Counted from the stretch's first letter, positions 48,013-58,917 are shown. The stretch is 64,000 nucleotides of DNA from Ignelater luminosus (GCA_011009095.1 VTPC01091258.1:496001-560000), one strand, 5' to 3'. Numbers and translations: made by a program. Notes: generated by a model not told the origin, from the letters alone.

Positions 48013-49399
48013 ATGGAGAGTTTGGTGCAGATACCAACAGCTGCAATTGAAATAAACACCGCTAGCACTAAGGCTGTACGGGCTCTACACAAACTAATAT
48101 TTGAGTATGGAGGAGATAGAAACAATCGTAAAAGGCTGCGAGAATTTGGAGGATTTAATTTTATAGACAAGTCCGACGAATTTAAACAGAAGATGACTTA
48201 TATAAAAAACAGAATTTAGTCATAAGGAACTAATTCATTGCTGCTATATTTTAAATATGGAATTTGAAGATGTGACTCCGGACGTTTCAGCCAAATTAAT
48301 TTGCAGTTGGCTTATAGATATAAATACACTGATGCCAGACGACGAGAACGAAGAAGGTGAAAGCACAGAAGAAGGTGAAAGCACAGAAGAAGACGAAAAA
48401 GAAAATTCAGAAGACGATGAAGAAGATCAAGATGAATTTAGTCAAAGACGAGAAGAAGAAGTGCGAAGAGAAGATAATCAAACAAGTAAGATAAGTTAGG
48501 GCGTAACCCGAGATGAAGGTCAAAATAAAAGGAAGAAGATGAAGATGAGTAGAAGGAATCAATTTAAGAGGACAAAAAGCGAAGAAGAAGACGACAACCC
48601 GTCGGATGACGGATCAGAAGTGTCTATGCAAAAAATGGGTCACCAGCCTGAAGATACAAAGTTTGTACTGACATTAAGAGATATTGAAGATACAATGCGC
48701 GTTTTTGAGGGTGAAGATGATTACCCAATTGAAAATTGGATCACTGAATTTGTAGAAAGCACCCTCTTGATGGATTGGAGCGAAAAACAAAAGTTGATTT
48801 TTGGAAAAAGACTACTCAAGGGATCTCCTAAATTATTTATTCAATCAGAAAGAGGTATAGTCACGTGGGAGGCTCTTAAGAAGAAGCTGAAAAGAGAATT
48901 CTCTACCAAGGTGAACAGTGCCGAACTCCACCGACAAATGACACGAAGAAAAATGCGTAAAGATGAGACGATTGGAGAATATTATTTTACAATGAAAGAG
49001 TTAGCTAGCAGAGGAAACATAGAAAATGAAGCTCTGTTTCAATATATAATTGATGAAATCGAAGACGAAGTTAGTAATAAAGTTGTATTGTACGGGGCTA
49101 AAAATAGTCGAGAATTTAAAGAAAAACTTAGGGTATACGGTAGGATTAGGAAAGCACCAAAGACTAAAAGTTCGAAACGTTTGTACGAAAATAACCGAAA
49201 GCATGTAGAAACCAAAGGTGAAGAAAAATTAGAAAATACTGATGCGAGATGGTGTTTTAATTGTGGAAAAAAGGGTCACATATCTGCCGAGTGTCAAGCC
49301 AAAAGTCTGGGAATGAAATGTTTTAATTGTAATAAATTTGGACATAAGGCAGCAAAATGTTCTGAGAAGAATGCGGCATCATCCACCTCAATATCATAA
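48013..49399 (+). pseudogene. Gypsy element gag region
   Basis: Small N-terminal and acidic segments precede a capsid-like region (KFVLTLRDIEDTMRVFEGED; ENWITEFVESTLLMDWSEKQ), the retrotransposon gag domain. Two CCHC zinc knuckles follow near 49,255-49,350 (CFNCGKKGHISAEC and CFNCNKFGHKAAKC), the nucleocapsid part that binds genomic RNA. In life Gag would form the cytoplasmic particle for reverse transcription. Lysine- and glutamate-rich, ending just before the pol region. Fossil. Confidence 0.9.
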
Positions 49400-51718
49400 G
49401 TGTCAAGAGGATAGATCTTTGCAATAAAAACGATGCAAATTTTGATAAGCTATAATGGAAACAAGTGAAACGAATATATCTGAACTGACGCCCAAAGTTC
49501 AAAAAATAAGAACTAAGAAAAGCAGAAATGAATACTACAAAATTGTGGAAGTAGATGGAAAATATGTTACGGCATTCATTGATTTAGAAAGCGACGTGGT
49601 TACCATGAGAGAAGGTGTTGCCCAAGAGATGAGTCTAAACTATGTGCCATGTAAACTTACTCTACAAGGATTTGGGCAAGGAAGATGTGAAGCTATGGGT
49701 AAGCGAACATTAATAATAGTTTTAGAAGATATAAAGATTGAAGTAGAAGTGTTGATCGTGCCAAACAAAGCGCAAGAAGATGCAATGATTATTGGTCGAA
49801 GTGCGTTGGAGCAACCGGGTGTGCGTGTAGTAAGAGAAGCTGACCAGTTAGTTATTGAAAGGGTTCAGAAGATGGAACAAGTTGAAAGTATTCAAGAAAA
49901 AGATGTTAGCGTTGGAGTGAAGTTAACGGAAGGGGAAGAAAAAGAGTTGATTCAATTGATGAATGATTATCAAGAGGTTTTTACCAGCAAGTTAAAGGGT
50001 TTAGGATCTACCGACCTAATAAAAGCGAAGATCAAATTGACTAGTAAGGACATAGTGCGATATCGACCGTATCGATTACCGTACGCGGAACGCGAAGTAA
50101 TGAAACAATTGGTGAGTGAACTCTTAGACGTGGGAGTGATTCGAGAATCTACTTCCGAATATGCGAGCCCTGCAATATTAGTGCAAAAAAAAGGACGGTG
50201 GTAAAAGACTCTGCATCGATTATCGGCGTATTAACGCAATAACGTGGAAAGAGCACATGCCGATTCCCGTGATTGACGAGCAGTTGGACCAATTGTCGGG
50301 AAACGCGTTCTTCACAACGTTAGACTTTATGTGCGGATATAGATATTATAATAAATACCGATCGCGGAAGACTCAAAACGTTTTACCGCTTTTGTGACGA
50401 CGGAGGGGCAATATGAGTTTAATAAAATGCCATTCGGGATGGTAAACGGACCGAGTATCTTTGGCCGGTTAATGAATCGTGTCATAGACAAAATATAAAC
50501 GGGAATGGTAATAGCGTACATGGACGATATGCTAATACCAAGTAAAACTATCAGCGAAGGACTTGATAAACTTAACAAGGTATTACAGGTGTTACGAAGT
50601 CTAGGACTGACCTTAAAGTTGTCAACGTGTAAATGTCTGTTCGCGAAAGTCGAGTATTTAGGTTACGAAGTCGGGGAATATGGTATACGACCAGGAATAC
50701 AAAAGTCGCAGGCAGTAAACAATTTCCCTACACCGACAGATGTGCGCAAAATTAGACAATTTCTGGGATTGTACGGGTTCTTTCGGAGGTTTGTGCAAGG
50801 TTTTCCTCTTATAGCTGCACCACTGACGAAGTTGACAAAGAAGCACAAAGAATTTCAATGGGACGAGGAGCAAGAGCAAGCCTTTCAAAAATTAAAGGCG
50901 ATATTGACAGAGAGACCAATACTCGCGCTATACGAGCCACACGCAGAGCTGCAGATTCATACGGATGCCTCTAAGATTGGATTAGCAGGTATATTACTGC
51001 AGAGACTTCCCGAAGAGAACTGGAAACAGCTAGGGTATTTTAGTCGAAAAACGACGGACTTGGAATCCAAATATCATAGTTATGAGTTAGAAGCGTTGGC
51101 GGTCGTAGAAACGGCAGAACAATTCCGAATACACCTACTAGGGTGACGTTTCACCGTAGTAACCGATTGTAATTTTTAAAAAATTATCATGACAAAGAAA
51201 GATGTTACCCCTAGAATCGGACGATGGCTGCTCAAATTACAGGAGTATGACTTTGCAGTGGAGCATCGACCGGCGCAAAGTATGAGACATATAGACGCTC
51301 TTAGTAGAAACCCGACGGAGGAAGGTCGAGAGGTAGAAGAGGCGAGTTTAGATGTGTATAATCTGAGAATTAATGAAGAAGATTGGTTACTCACCATACA
51401 ATTACAAGATCCCAAGTTGAAAATGCTATTTGAAGTGTTGAAATAGAAGCCAACGAGTCATGATGCTAAACAAGTACACGCAAACTATGTACTGGAAAAT
51501 GATAGAATATGTCGAAGAACCGAAGCTGGTCTGAAATGTACCAAAAGCAGTGACGTGGAGAATTATTCAAGCAAGTCACGATGGACGTGGACATTTTGGA
51601 GTGGAAAAAACGCTAAATCATATAAAACGATACTGTTGGAAATAGTAAGTTATGAAATTTAAATTAATTTAAGAAATGTTGCACAACATTTAGAAATTCC
51701 CTTGAAAAGAAATATTTG

Positions 51719-51913
51719 TTAGTTACCAGTAAAAGCATTTGTAGGATTTCAAGGCAACACAAAGTTATTTTTTCTAGGAAGGTGCAACATTCATGTACTT
51801 TTAAGTATTTTTAGGAAGGAAAAGAATTAGTTACCAGTAACAACACTTTGTGAGATTTCAAGGGAACGCCAAGTTATTTTTCTAGGTAGGTTCCGCATTG
51901 ATATACTTTTAAG
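51719..51913 (+). repeat. Direct duplication within the solo LTR, period about 109 bp
   Basis: The segment TTAGTTACCAGTAA...GATTTCAAGG...AAGTTATTTTTTCTAGG...TACTTTTAAG at 51,719-51,805 is repeated with changes at 51,828-51,913. The duplication probably lies in the U3 part, upstream of the TATA-like box. Confidence 0.75.
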
Positions 51914-52022
51914 AACGACCACCTAGTATAATTCTGTAAAACGGGTGAGACAAATACTAGGAAACAATCCCTGATCATGAGTGGTAAATAAGGTTATAAA
52001 AGGGAACGAATTATGATTTTTG

Positions 52023-52140
52023 GTGTAGTTCTTCACATTTTGTTATTGAAAGTAGTTCTCCACGTTTTGTTATTGAATGTAGTTCTCCATATTTCGTTAT
52101 TGAAAGAATAAGTTCTCAATATTTTGTTAATGAAAGTCGT
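52023..52140 (+). repeat. Short tandem repeats within the solo LTR, unit about 30 bp
   Basis: Four units of the form GTAGTTCTCCACATTTTGTT ATTGAAA, differing by several bases each, lie just after the TATA-like box and so in the likely R/U5 part. Confidence 0.8.
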
Positions 52141-53554
52141 GTCCCTTTATAATTGTAATAATTATTTAACGTATTTTGTAACGATTTAAGTTTGATTTGT
52201 CGAAAAGAAACTATTATTAACTTCGTACCTTTTGTTATTCTAATTAATCGTTTTTAATAATATTAAATTTAGTCCGTTAATGTCTTTTGTTTTAAGTGAA
52301 TCAAAAAGCCGTTTCTGGAGTGTAATTTAAAAGAGTTTAGTTAAAGAGAGGTGAATTAATCATCGGCAACACTATTCTGCGATACGAGCTGTAAAAATCT
52401 TCTGTAAGTAGTGAGATGTGGCGAATAAGGTAAGCTTTACCCGTTATATCATTATATTTCTGGTGATAGTGGTTGGTTTCCTTTATCCGTCGTTACAGAT
52501 ACTATTGGTTTTCTAAAATGGCAAGGAGAGTCAAGAAGTATATTGATGCGTGTGTTAGATGTGCTTATCATAAAGGACATAAGGGTAAACCTGAAGGCGA
52601 ATTACATGTAATCGAACGAGTTCCCATTCCATTTCATACAGTGAATATCGATCATTTAGGACCATTTGTAGTGAGTGCAAAAAGACATGATTACGTTCTT
52701 GTGTACCAGGACAATTTTACGAAGTATTCGATCATACGAGCAGTTAAAATCGCGGGGACTAAACCGGTTATTAACGTGTTACAGAACATTTTTAGCTATT
52801 TCGGTACACCTACGCGACTAATATCGGATAGAGGAACTGCATTTACATCGCGCGAGTTCGAAAAGTTTTGTGCGGAAAATAACATTAACATATTAAAAAT
52901 GCTACAGCCACTCCTCGCGCGAATGACCAAGTAGAAAGACAAAACCAGACATTACTTACCGCGTTGACGACTACATATAATAAAGAAGATGGTAAGGATT
53001 GGGATCAACACGTGAGAAACATCCAGTTTGCCTTAAATGATATGGAACATAAGACGACCAAACGGACGCCACATCAACTCCTATTTGGTTTTCATCCACG
53101 CGACGCATTGCAGAACAGTTTGGTGATTTTCAGTTACCAGAGGATCTAGACGAGATGAGGCAAGAAGCACTCCAAAAAGTTCAAAAACAGCAGCAGAAGG
53201 ACAAGGTGATATTTGATCAGAAAAGAAAGCCACCAACTAAATATCACGAGGGAGATTTAGTAATGACGCGACGAGAATTAGCGGCGACCGGAACCTCAAG
53301 AAAGCTGTTGCCACGTTTCAAAGGGCCTTATATGGTAGCAAGGGTCCTAGGCAACGATCATTATGAACTACGAGACATTCCGGGGGCAGAGCGCACTCAA
53401 AGATCTTTTCAGTCTGTGTACTCTTCAGATAGATTGAAGCGATGGTGTCGTTCCGAGGAAGAAGACACTTCAACCGAAGAGTCAGAAAGTGAAGATGCAC
53501 TGGAGAGTTCCGAACCGAGGACGAGGACGTCCTCTAGGGTAGCAAGGCTGAGCG

Positions 53555-53763
53555 TGAGAATTGGACCACAGCCATAAGAAAACAAGAGCGCGTAAAAAAA
53601 CAAAAAACACAGGGGAGTGTGCAACTTAAGACGAAGACGAGAAAACATGTATTTTAGTTGTTCTGAGTTACCTTTTTTAAGTTTAAGTTTTTTATGTATT
53701 TAGTTTTTGTTAATTAAATTACGTAGTTAAAGTTAGTGAGTGTGTGTTTTTTTTCTTACTACA
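53555..53763 (+). repeat. 3' LTR of the Gypsy element
   Basis: 209 bp, matching 46,057-46,254 and ending CTTACTACA before the target duplication AACTTG. It is longer than the 5' copy mainly by a 10-bp segment (TGTTCTGAGT). Confidence 0.92.
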
Positions 53764-53836
53764 AACTTGACTATGTTTGTTTTTGTTTATTTCACACTAT
53801 AATAATCAGGTAGGTGGGATGTTACCAAGCAGTTAA

Positions 53837-54011
53837 CTTCTGGTTGCATAAAGCGTTCTTAACTGTGTTGTCAAATTAAGAACGTCATTAGCCAATCAAA
53901 AGTAGTAGAATCTAATGTGAACTTTAAAATTTGTCAATCAGATCGCTAGAGTTTAAAATTAACATCGCATTTGCTAGTAACGACTTTAAAAACGCCTAAT
54001 GCAACCAGGGG
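53837..54011. mobile_element. MITE with TAA duplication (PIF/Harbinger-like), 175 bp
   Basis: Inverted ends CTTCTGGTTGCATAAAGCG (continuing TTCTTAA) and TTAAAAACGCCTAATGCAAC (continuing CAGGGG) are flanked by TAA at 53,834-53,836 and 54,012-54,014. A 3-bp TAA/TTA target is characteristic of PIF/Harbinger elements. No coding capacity. It starts 67 bp beyond the Gypsy element's target duplication. Confidence 0.72.
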
Positions 54012-54076
54012 TAATTGTTTGAATAATGGAACAATGCATATGTTGGTGTGAGCAGAATATATTAATACCGTATATA

Positions 54077-54646
54077 CAGATGTATTCAAACTTTACAGAC
54101 GTATTTTTTTATCCAAAATAAGAAAAATAACTCCTATAGACATATGTTTGCGACCTCTTCGATTACGAGATGTAAACATATTAACATTTAAAAATACGAT
54201 TTTATTTTTTCTTTGTAAGTATTGAAGCAAATGAATAATTAACAATAAATATCAAATCAACAACTGTTCAAAATGTCCACCTCCAGCTGTGATGCACGCT
54301 CCAACGCGTCTTCTCAAGGATTCTCGCACACGTCCAAAAATTATCGAGCACTTTAGAAAGCTAAATCTAGTAAAACAAAAGATTGGGGATAACAGTAGCA
54401 GACAAAATAAAGTTTAAAAACTGAATTAAACAGTAAATTGTGTAATTTTGCTATCGAACCAATATTCTATTAAGGGTATAATACAAGTAAATTATCAATA
54501 AAAAATTGTAGATATTTTTAAATGTTAAATTGCTTATATCTCGTAATCCAAGAGGTTGCGGACATATGTTTATAGGAATTATTTTTTTTATTTTGAATCA
54601 AAGAATACGTCTGTAAAGTTTGAATACATCTTAAGTATACACCTTG
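54077..54646 (-). mobile_element. Mariner/Tc1-superfamily derivative with about 130-bp inverted repeats
   Basis: The left (54,077-54,205) and right (54,515-54,646) ends are long inverted copies, both containing GATGTATTCAAACTTTACAG and, further in, GATTACGAGAT and TTTAACATTTAAAAATA-type blocks. The left copy lacks about 14 bp near its tip. TA flanks the element (54,075-54,076 and 54,647-54,648). Between the ends only a transposase C-terminus survives on the minus strand near 54,340-54,265 (RVRESLRRRVGACITAGGGH followed by FEQL), an ending known from Tc1/mariner-superfamily transposases. Confidence 0.78.
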
Positions 54647-54886
54647 TATACTTATATCCGTTCTTACAAATTGATGCATTAAATTTTTAGGTAAATATTT
54701 TTGGAGATTGTATCTTTAGAAATTATCTTTATAAGAACAGAGCAGCAGAATGGATTTACATGAAAGACTTACTTTAAACTCCGTTGTTAGGTAAGCTAAT
54801 ATAAAAACATGTTTTTAATAAGATTTAAGTTGAATGCAATAATTAATTACTTGCAAACTTTGTAGTACAGTAAATGAATTTTTCTT

Positions 54887-54892
54887 TTTATT
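54887..54892 (-). promoter_or_regulatory. Poly(A) signal AATAAA
   Basis: AATAAA on the minus strand lies about 59 nt downstream of the stop codon at 54,951-54,953, where a poly(A) signal is expected for the exon at 54,951-55,145. Confidence 0.5.
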
Positions 54893-54950
54893 AGAATGTA
54901 ACAATATTTTCAACAAGAGACCTTCTCTGTTTACAAAACGAATTTTTTAA

Positions 54951-55145
54951 TTAATAATTTAAACACTGATACCCACTTTCCGTTGTGTGAACGGAGCTGC
55001 CGTAGCTCGTCGGCGAAGTCGGGGTTTCCGGTGTATCTGAAAAATAAGGCTCCAACAACGAAATCCGGTGATCAATAAAACTCTTCAGCTTGACAACGTC
55101 CAAATTTATTTTAGGCGCCAGAACTCCGCAAGCAAGACAATAGAG
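54951..55145 (-). CDS. Terminal exon of an unrecognised host gene
   Basis: An acceptor TTATTTCCTTGTAG (AG at 55,146-55,147) opens a 64-codon frame that ends in TAA at 54,951-54,953, followed by AATAAA at the right distance. The exon is exactly 195 nt in phase 0. The product starts LYCLACGVLAPKINLDVVKL, continues SFIDHRISLLEPYF and ends in a Ser/Thr/Pro-rich tail (SDTPETPTSPTSYGSSVHTT, then ESGYQCLNY), as in many cytoplasmic or nuclear C-terminal tails. GC content is far above the surrounding DNA. No domain or family was recognised. Candidate upstream exons lie at 55,987-56,048 and 56,219-56,272. Confidence 0.55.
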   Translation of the reverse strand, partial: LYCLACGVLAPKINLDVVKLKSFIDHRISLLEPYFSDTPETPTSPTSYGSSVHTTESGYQCLNY

Positions 55146-55986
55146 CTACAAGGAAATAATAAACAACACAAAAAATTAAGTTAATTAAATTAGCACTAGA
55201 AATTAGCTCAAAATTTAAAATATTAAATGTAATACAAGAGTTCAAATATAATGCTTAGGCAAAATAAATGTAGAACAATCTGTTAAAATAATAACACGAT
55301 TACAAAAAAAATAATAGCAAAAGGGAAAAAAAGAACATTCGCAGACCGAATAGCTAAATCGGTGAAGTTTGGTCTTAAATTAAGTGAAATAAAAGAAAAA
55401 GGCAAAAGACCATCGCGATAGCGCGGCCTAAAGTTATATTAATTACATACATTGACGAAGGGGGTTCACGAAATGTTATTTGGAAGCATTTTCAAATAGA
55501 GGCTTACTGACCACCCTATATATGTCCGCAATTTTTTTTTTTTTTTGGTAAAGGTAAAATTAAATAATTTTGCGTACTCGATCTGCGATTACATGTGCCT
55601 GTTTTTACGAAGTCAAACGGGTGAAGCCCAAAGTTATAAATAAATTTCTAATAAATTAACCAAGAATTAAATTTATGATGCAATGGAATTATTATATTAA
55701 ACAACTTGAACTTTTACTAAATGGATTTCTAAAAAGATTTTCTATCGTATTGTGAAGCAGATAAAAATTATCGGGCAACAAAAGCTGTGCCGATGCTTTA
55801 AATGGAAAAATTTCTTTAATGCAAAAATTCAGAATATACTACTAACTTATTAAATTTCTATTAATTCACTAATTAAAAAAAGAAATTAACCACGCAAGTG
55901 AGAATTTAACTAGCGCGAGAATTTCGGTTCTTCCTATTGTCAGCTCCCAGATGACACCAACAAACAAAGAAATAGGAATCACATAC

Positions 55987-56048
55987 CATGGATGGTGGTC
56001 CTAGGGCCTTGCTAAAGTCTCCAATACAGTATGGTCGGTCCACGGGAA
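55987..56048 (-). CDS. Candidate internal exon of the same minus-strand gene
   Basis: A 62-nt segment lies between acceptor-like TTTTTTTTGGGAG and a strong donor CATG|GTATGTGAT. Only one frame is open: two leading bases, then PVDRPYCIGDFSKALGPPSM, ending in phase 0, which fits the terminal exon at 54,951-55,145. The opposite strand is also open here (MDGGPRALLKSPIQYG), so strand assignment is not secure. Confidence 0.25.
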
Positions 56049-56218
56049 CTCCCAAAAAAAATTAGTTGCAAAACCTTTCTCCTTGGAGAAAGAAAAAACC
56101 AAAAAGGCGAAAAAGAAGGAAAAAAGTAAAGGTCTGAAAATAAAAAGAACAACCATAAGCGTCCGAATAACAAAAAATTAAGTGATAAAAGAAGATCGGC
56201 GCAAAAAGAAAATCTCAC

Positions 56219-56272
56219 TTGAGTTGACGGGTGGCCTACGGATGTACGCGACTCGGCGTGAAATTTTATCCG
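56219..56272 (-). CDS. Second candidate internal exon
   Basis: A 54-nt segment lies between acceptor-like GTCGCTTCTAG and donor CTCAA|GTGAGA. The frame DKISRRVAYIRRPPVNS ends with one extra base, which fits the two leading bases of the segment at 55,987-56,048. The phases agree across all three segments, but each exon is short and the peptide is unrecognised. Confidence 0.2.
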
Positions 56273-57194
56273 CTAGAAGCGACGACACTCAACCACAATC
56301 AAATCTTGGTTTAACTGTGATAATCCGCACAAATAAATGCGATCAGTTATACAACAATTATTTATTCATAGAAAACCACTATTATCACGCACCATGAGTG
56401 TACAAGTTTTTTTCACAACCAAAGTTAAGAAAAGAGTGATAAAATTTTTACGAGACCTAAAAATACCATCTGATAATGATTTGTAGAAAATTAAATTTAA
56501 ACAAATTTATTCTGCTAAAACAGGACTTTAGACAGCAATTCTAGACGCTAATGCTTTAGACGAAATTGAAACCGTAACAACATAAAAATCATAAGACTCT
56601 AATATAAAAACAAATCTTATTGTTAATTTTATACATTTGTAATTTAATTCAAATATTATTGCAACTTAATTTTTTTGTTCACTATTAGAATTAAAACACC
56701 AAAACGTTTTATTAATCACAATACCTGTATTGATGCACCAAAGCCTTTTCTTTTCACAGGTGAATTGCTTCCAACTCATACAAAGTTTAGCACGATTTAC
56801 ACTCCCATATGACACCAGTACAGACCTCACCTGCTTGTAACTGGCTGCCAAGTTTACCCTTGGATGTGAACAACCCAAAATGCTTAACAGGACAAATGGT
56901 GTGGCTGTTTATGTCTAAACACATTCATAAAACTTAATCATCCAAACTTACATTACCATAGAAGAATATCCACATTGTCGAAATCCACTTCCGATCTACT
57001 GATGATGACGACTACTGTAGGACTCAACATGGAATACATACCTTCCACCTACGGATTATGATGATTTTATAGCAAATCACACTGATTATTCTTGCGATAC
57101 CACAATAAAGAATATTCGTGCTTGTACTACAAATGTTTATTTTAAATTTTCTAGTACACCACTAAGTTGTTTTTTAACATTTGCCCTATTGACA
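56273..57194. other. AT-rich DNA with unassigned exon-like frames
   Basis: A minus-strand frame (56,666-56,878) and a plus-strand segment after the strong acceptor CCTTTTCTTTTCACAG near 56,745-56,760 are both exon-like but contradict each other. A plus-strand frame from 57,021 is discussed among the findings. Nothing here is firm. Confidence 0.35.
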
Positions 57195-58785
57195 GATTAT
57201 TATTTGGCGGCGAGCAGCCCAATAGATCTTACTAGTCTTATCATATTGTTGATCCTACCGTTCTGACAGTCGTAAATGTGCAAACGCTTCACAGTCGTTG
57301 AAGTGGGCCCTGTCCACCACACAGCGCGCATAAGGAGTATCGACGACGCCTATGCGATGGAGGTGTGCCTGAAAGTAGTCGTGCCTTGTGTGCAATCTGG
57401 AGCAGGCCACGGCCACGTCTCTGGGAAGGTCATGAGGCAGGCAGCCACGGGGCTGCAACAGCAAGGACCACTGCTTGTCCTCCGCACCCACAGCATGTCT
57501 GGTTCTCACCTCACTCCTTAGTGCTCCTCTTAGCAGTCTTTTTGCTGTGCTGAATTCCGAGGATATCTAGGGTTGTTGCTTCTCAGAATCCACCCAGATC
57601 CTATCAACTCTGACCTCAGTTGCTGACTATGGCGAACATTCAGCGTTGAACAGTTATCATCCAGGGACGTGAGAACCAGAATAGCTGCCTGGGAGAATAA
57701 TGAAAAGAACTGCTGTATTTGTACCCTCGACTTTAAGGTGTCCTAGGGCTAGGAGGACAGTCTTTATCTGTCCATCGAAATTGGAGTCCAATGCTCCGAC
57801 TTCCTGGGTGATCTGGAAGTCTTTTGTGTAGACTCCTGAGGACCATTATTACGAGCATCAAGCGCCGAAACATCGATGTGCACGTGGATCCATTTTGTGA
57901 CTACATATCTTTCATGAATGGTTCCCAGTGCAATGGCTCTTTGCATGGTTGGTGGAGTTTCACTTTTATTCATCGGCTCGATCAAGTCAAACCTCACCTT
58001 AGGGATGTTGCGCACCAAAACATCCCTAACTGCATATCCTGGGAAGGATACTCTCTCTTTTATATCCAAATTACTTATATACCGCTCCGACTTCGGACGC
58101 TTGTACACTGTGTTTTCAGTCTTTAAGTAGGCGGTTTATAGTTTTTTCCAGTAGTTCATCCCCAGGTGATCTACCTTTTCATTTAGACTTATTACTGCCA
58201 AGCATCTTCCTACCGATAGGGGATCTACATCGGTTTGTAATTCCATCGCGTTAATAGGGGTAGAGCTAGGACCCCTATTTATCAATCCCAGGGCTTGGTT
58301 CTGAGTTCTATCTAGCTTCTCCAGAGTTGTTTTGGGGGTTGTGTCAATCAGTTCGTTCTCATACTCCAACACGGGTTCTATATACGCCTGTATGACTGCG
58401 TCATGACATTTTTCGTGGCTCCTCATTTTGTTCCTGCTAGTCTACTTAGTAGCCTCATTTGCACACTTTTCTTCTGTGCTAGTTGATCAATGTGCTTTGA
58501 CCACTGCAACTTACGATTAGTGTCAAGCTGAAACCCTAAATAAGTTTTACTGAGGGTATTGGACTCGTAGAGTAAAGATAGTTCTCCTTGTTGCTCCGTC
58601 GACAGTGTAAACAGTCTGGGTTGACGACTAGTTTTTTTTTCATTAGCCCAAGATGAAAGTTGGGCTAAAGCCTGGTTTGTAGTCGCCTCTAACGCCTTTA
58701 TCTTACTGCTGGTTGCCCAAATGACTAAGGCATCTGCATAAAGTCGAGCACCACTAATTTCCCATTCCAAAGAAAATTCTTGTTG
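57195..58785 (-). mobile_element. 5'-truncated non-LTR retrotransposon with RT and RNase H (I/R1-like)
   Basis: Minus-strand frames give, in order, the RT palm (RLYADALVIWATSSKIKALE), thumb/connection (TYLGFQLDTNRKLQWSKHID; LDRTQNQALGLINRG), RNase H (VTKWIHVHIDVSALDARNNG and, further on, SQAAILVLTSLDDNCSTLNV) and a C-terminal region (WSLLLQPRGCLPHDLPRDVA, then HDYFQAHLHRIGVVDTPYAR) near the 3' end. RT plus RNase H places it in the I/R1 superfamily. The catalytic YADD reads YADA, and at least three frame changes and stops occur, so it is dead. The 3' end lies near 57,195 at an AATAATAAT-type tail. The 5' end is cut at about 58,785, next to a microsatellite. Confidence 0.88.
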
Positions 58786-58897
58786 AACAATAATAACTAC
58801 TTTAGAAACTGTGTTCTAATGAACATGGAAACAAAATATAATAATTCAAATAGCTTGCAAATAAATCTGCTCTTCTTATATACATATGTAGTCATGT

Positions 58898-58917
58898 TAT
58901 TATTAATAATAATAATA

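Larger units (their letters stand above)
51634..52497 (+). mobile_element. Solo LTR (864 bp) of a second LTR retrotransposon inside the Gypsy integrase region
   Basis: Begins TGTTGGAAATAGTAAG and ends CCGTCGTTACA. It is flanked by GATAC on both sides (51,629-51,633 and 52,498-52,502), an exact 5-bp target duplication. A TATA-like TTATAAAAGGG lies near 51,993 and fits a promoter on the plus strand. There is no coding part, as expected after recombination between two LTRs. It is not related to the host element's own short LTR. TGTTGG...TTACA ends and a 5-bp duplication fit BEL/Pao or Ty3/Gypsy; I cannot choose. Confidence 0.88.
49455..53577 (+). pseudogene. Gypsy element pol region (PR-RT-RNaseH-IN)
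   Basis: Domains in order: aspartic protease (about 49,530-49,860), reverse transcriptase (about 50,000-50,750, with AYMDD at the active site), connection and RNase H (about 50,750-51,400, HTDASKIGLAGIL and YHSYELEALAVVE), and integrase (about 51,560-53,250). The integrase has its H/C zinc-binding part (CVRCAYHKGH) and core (VNIDHLGPFVVSAKRHDYVL; LISDRGTAFTSREFEKFCAE). A basic C-terminal part (RFKGPYMVARVLGNDHYELR) follows, and the tail reads into the 3' LTR. Similarity to insect Gypsy Pol proteins is strong throughout. The region is broken in several places and carries the solo LTR at 51,634-52,497. No env follows. Confidence 0.93.
46057..53763 (+). mobile_element. Ty3/Gypsy LTR retrotransposon, old and broken, with two nested insertions
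   Basis: The order is 5' LTR, leader, gag, pol (protease, reverse transcriptase, RNase H, integrase), 3' LTR, without env. It is flanked by AACTTG at 46,051-46,056 and 53,764-53,769, a 5- to 6-bp target duplication. Integrase placed after RNase H and the YMDD reverse transcriptase define Ty3/Gypsy; the clade was not determined. The LTRs differ by roughly 6% by eye plus a 10-bp indel, so the insertion is old on an insect scale. The coding region is interrupted in about half a dozen places besides a solo LTR, and the leader carries a DNA transposon. It is a fossil. Confidence 0.95.
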
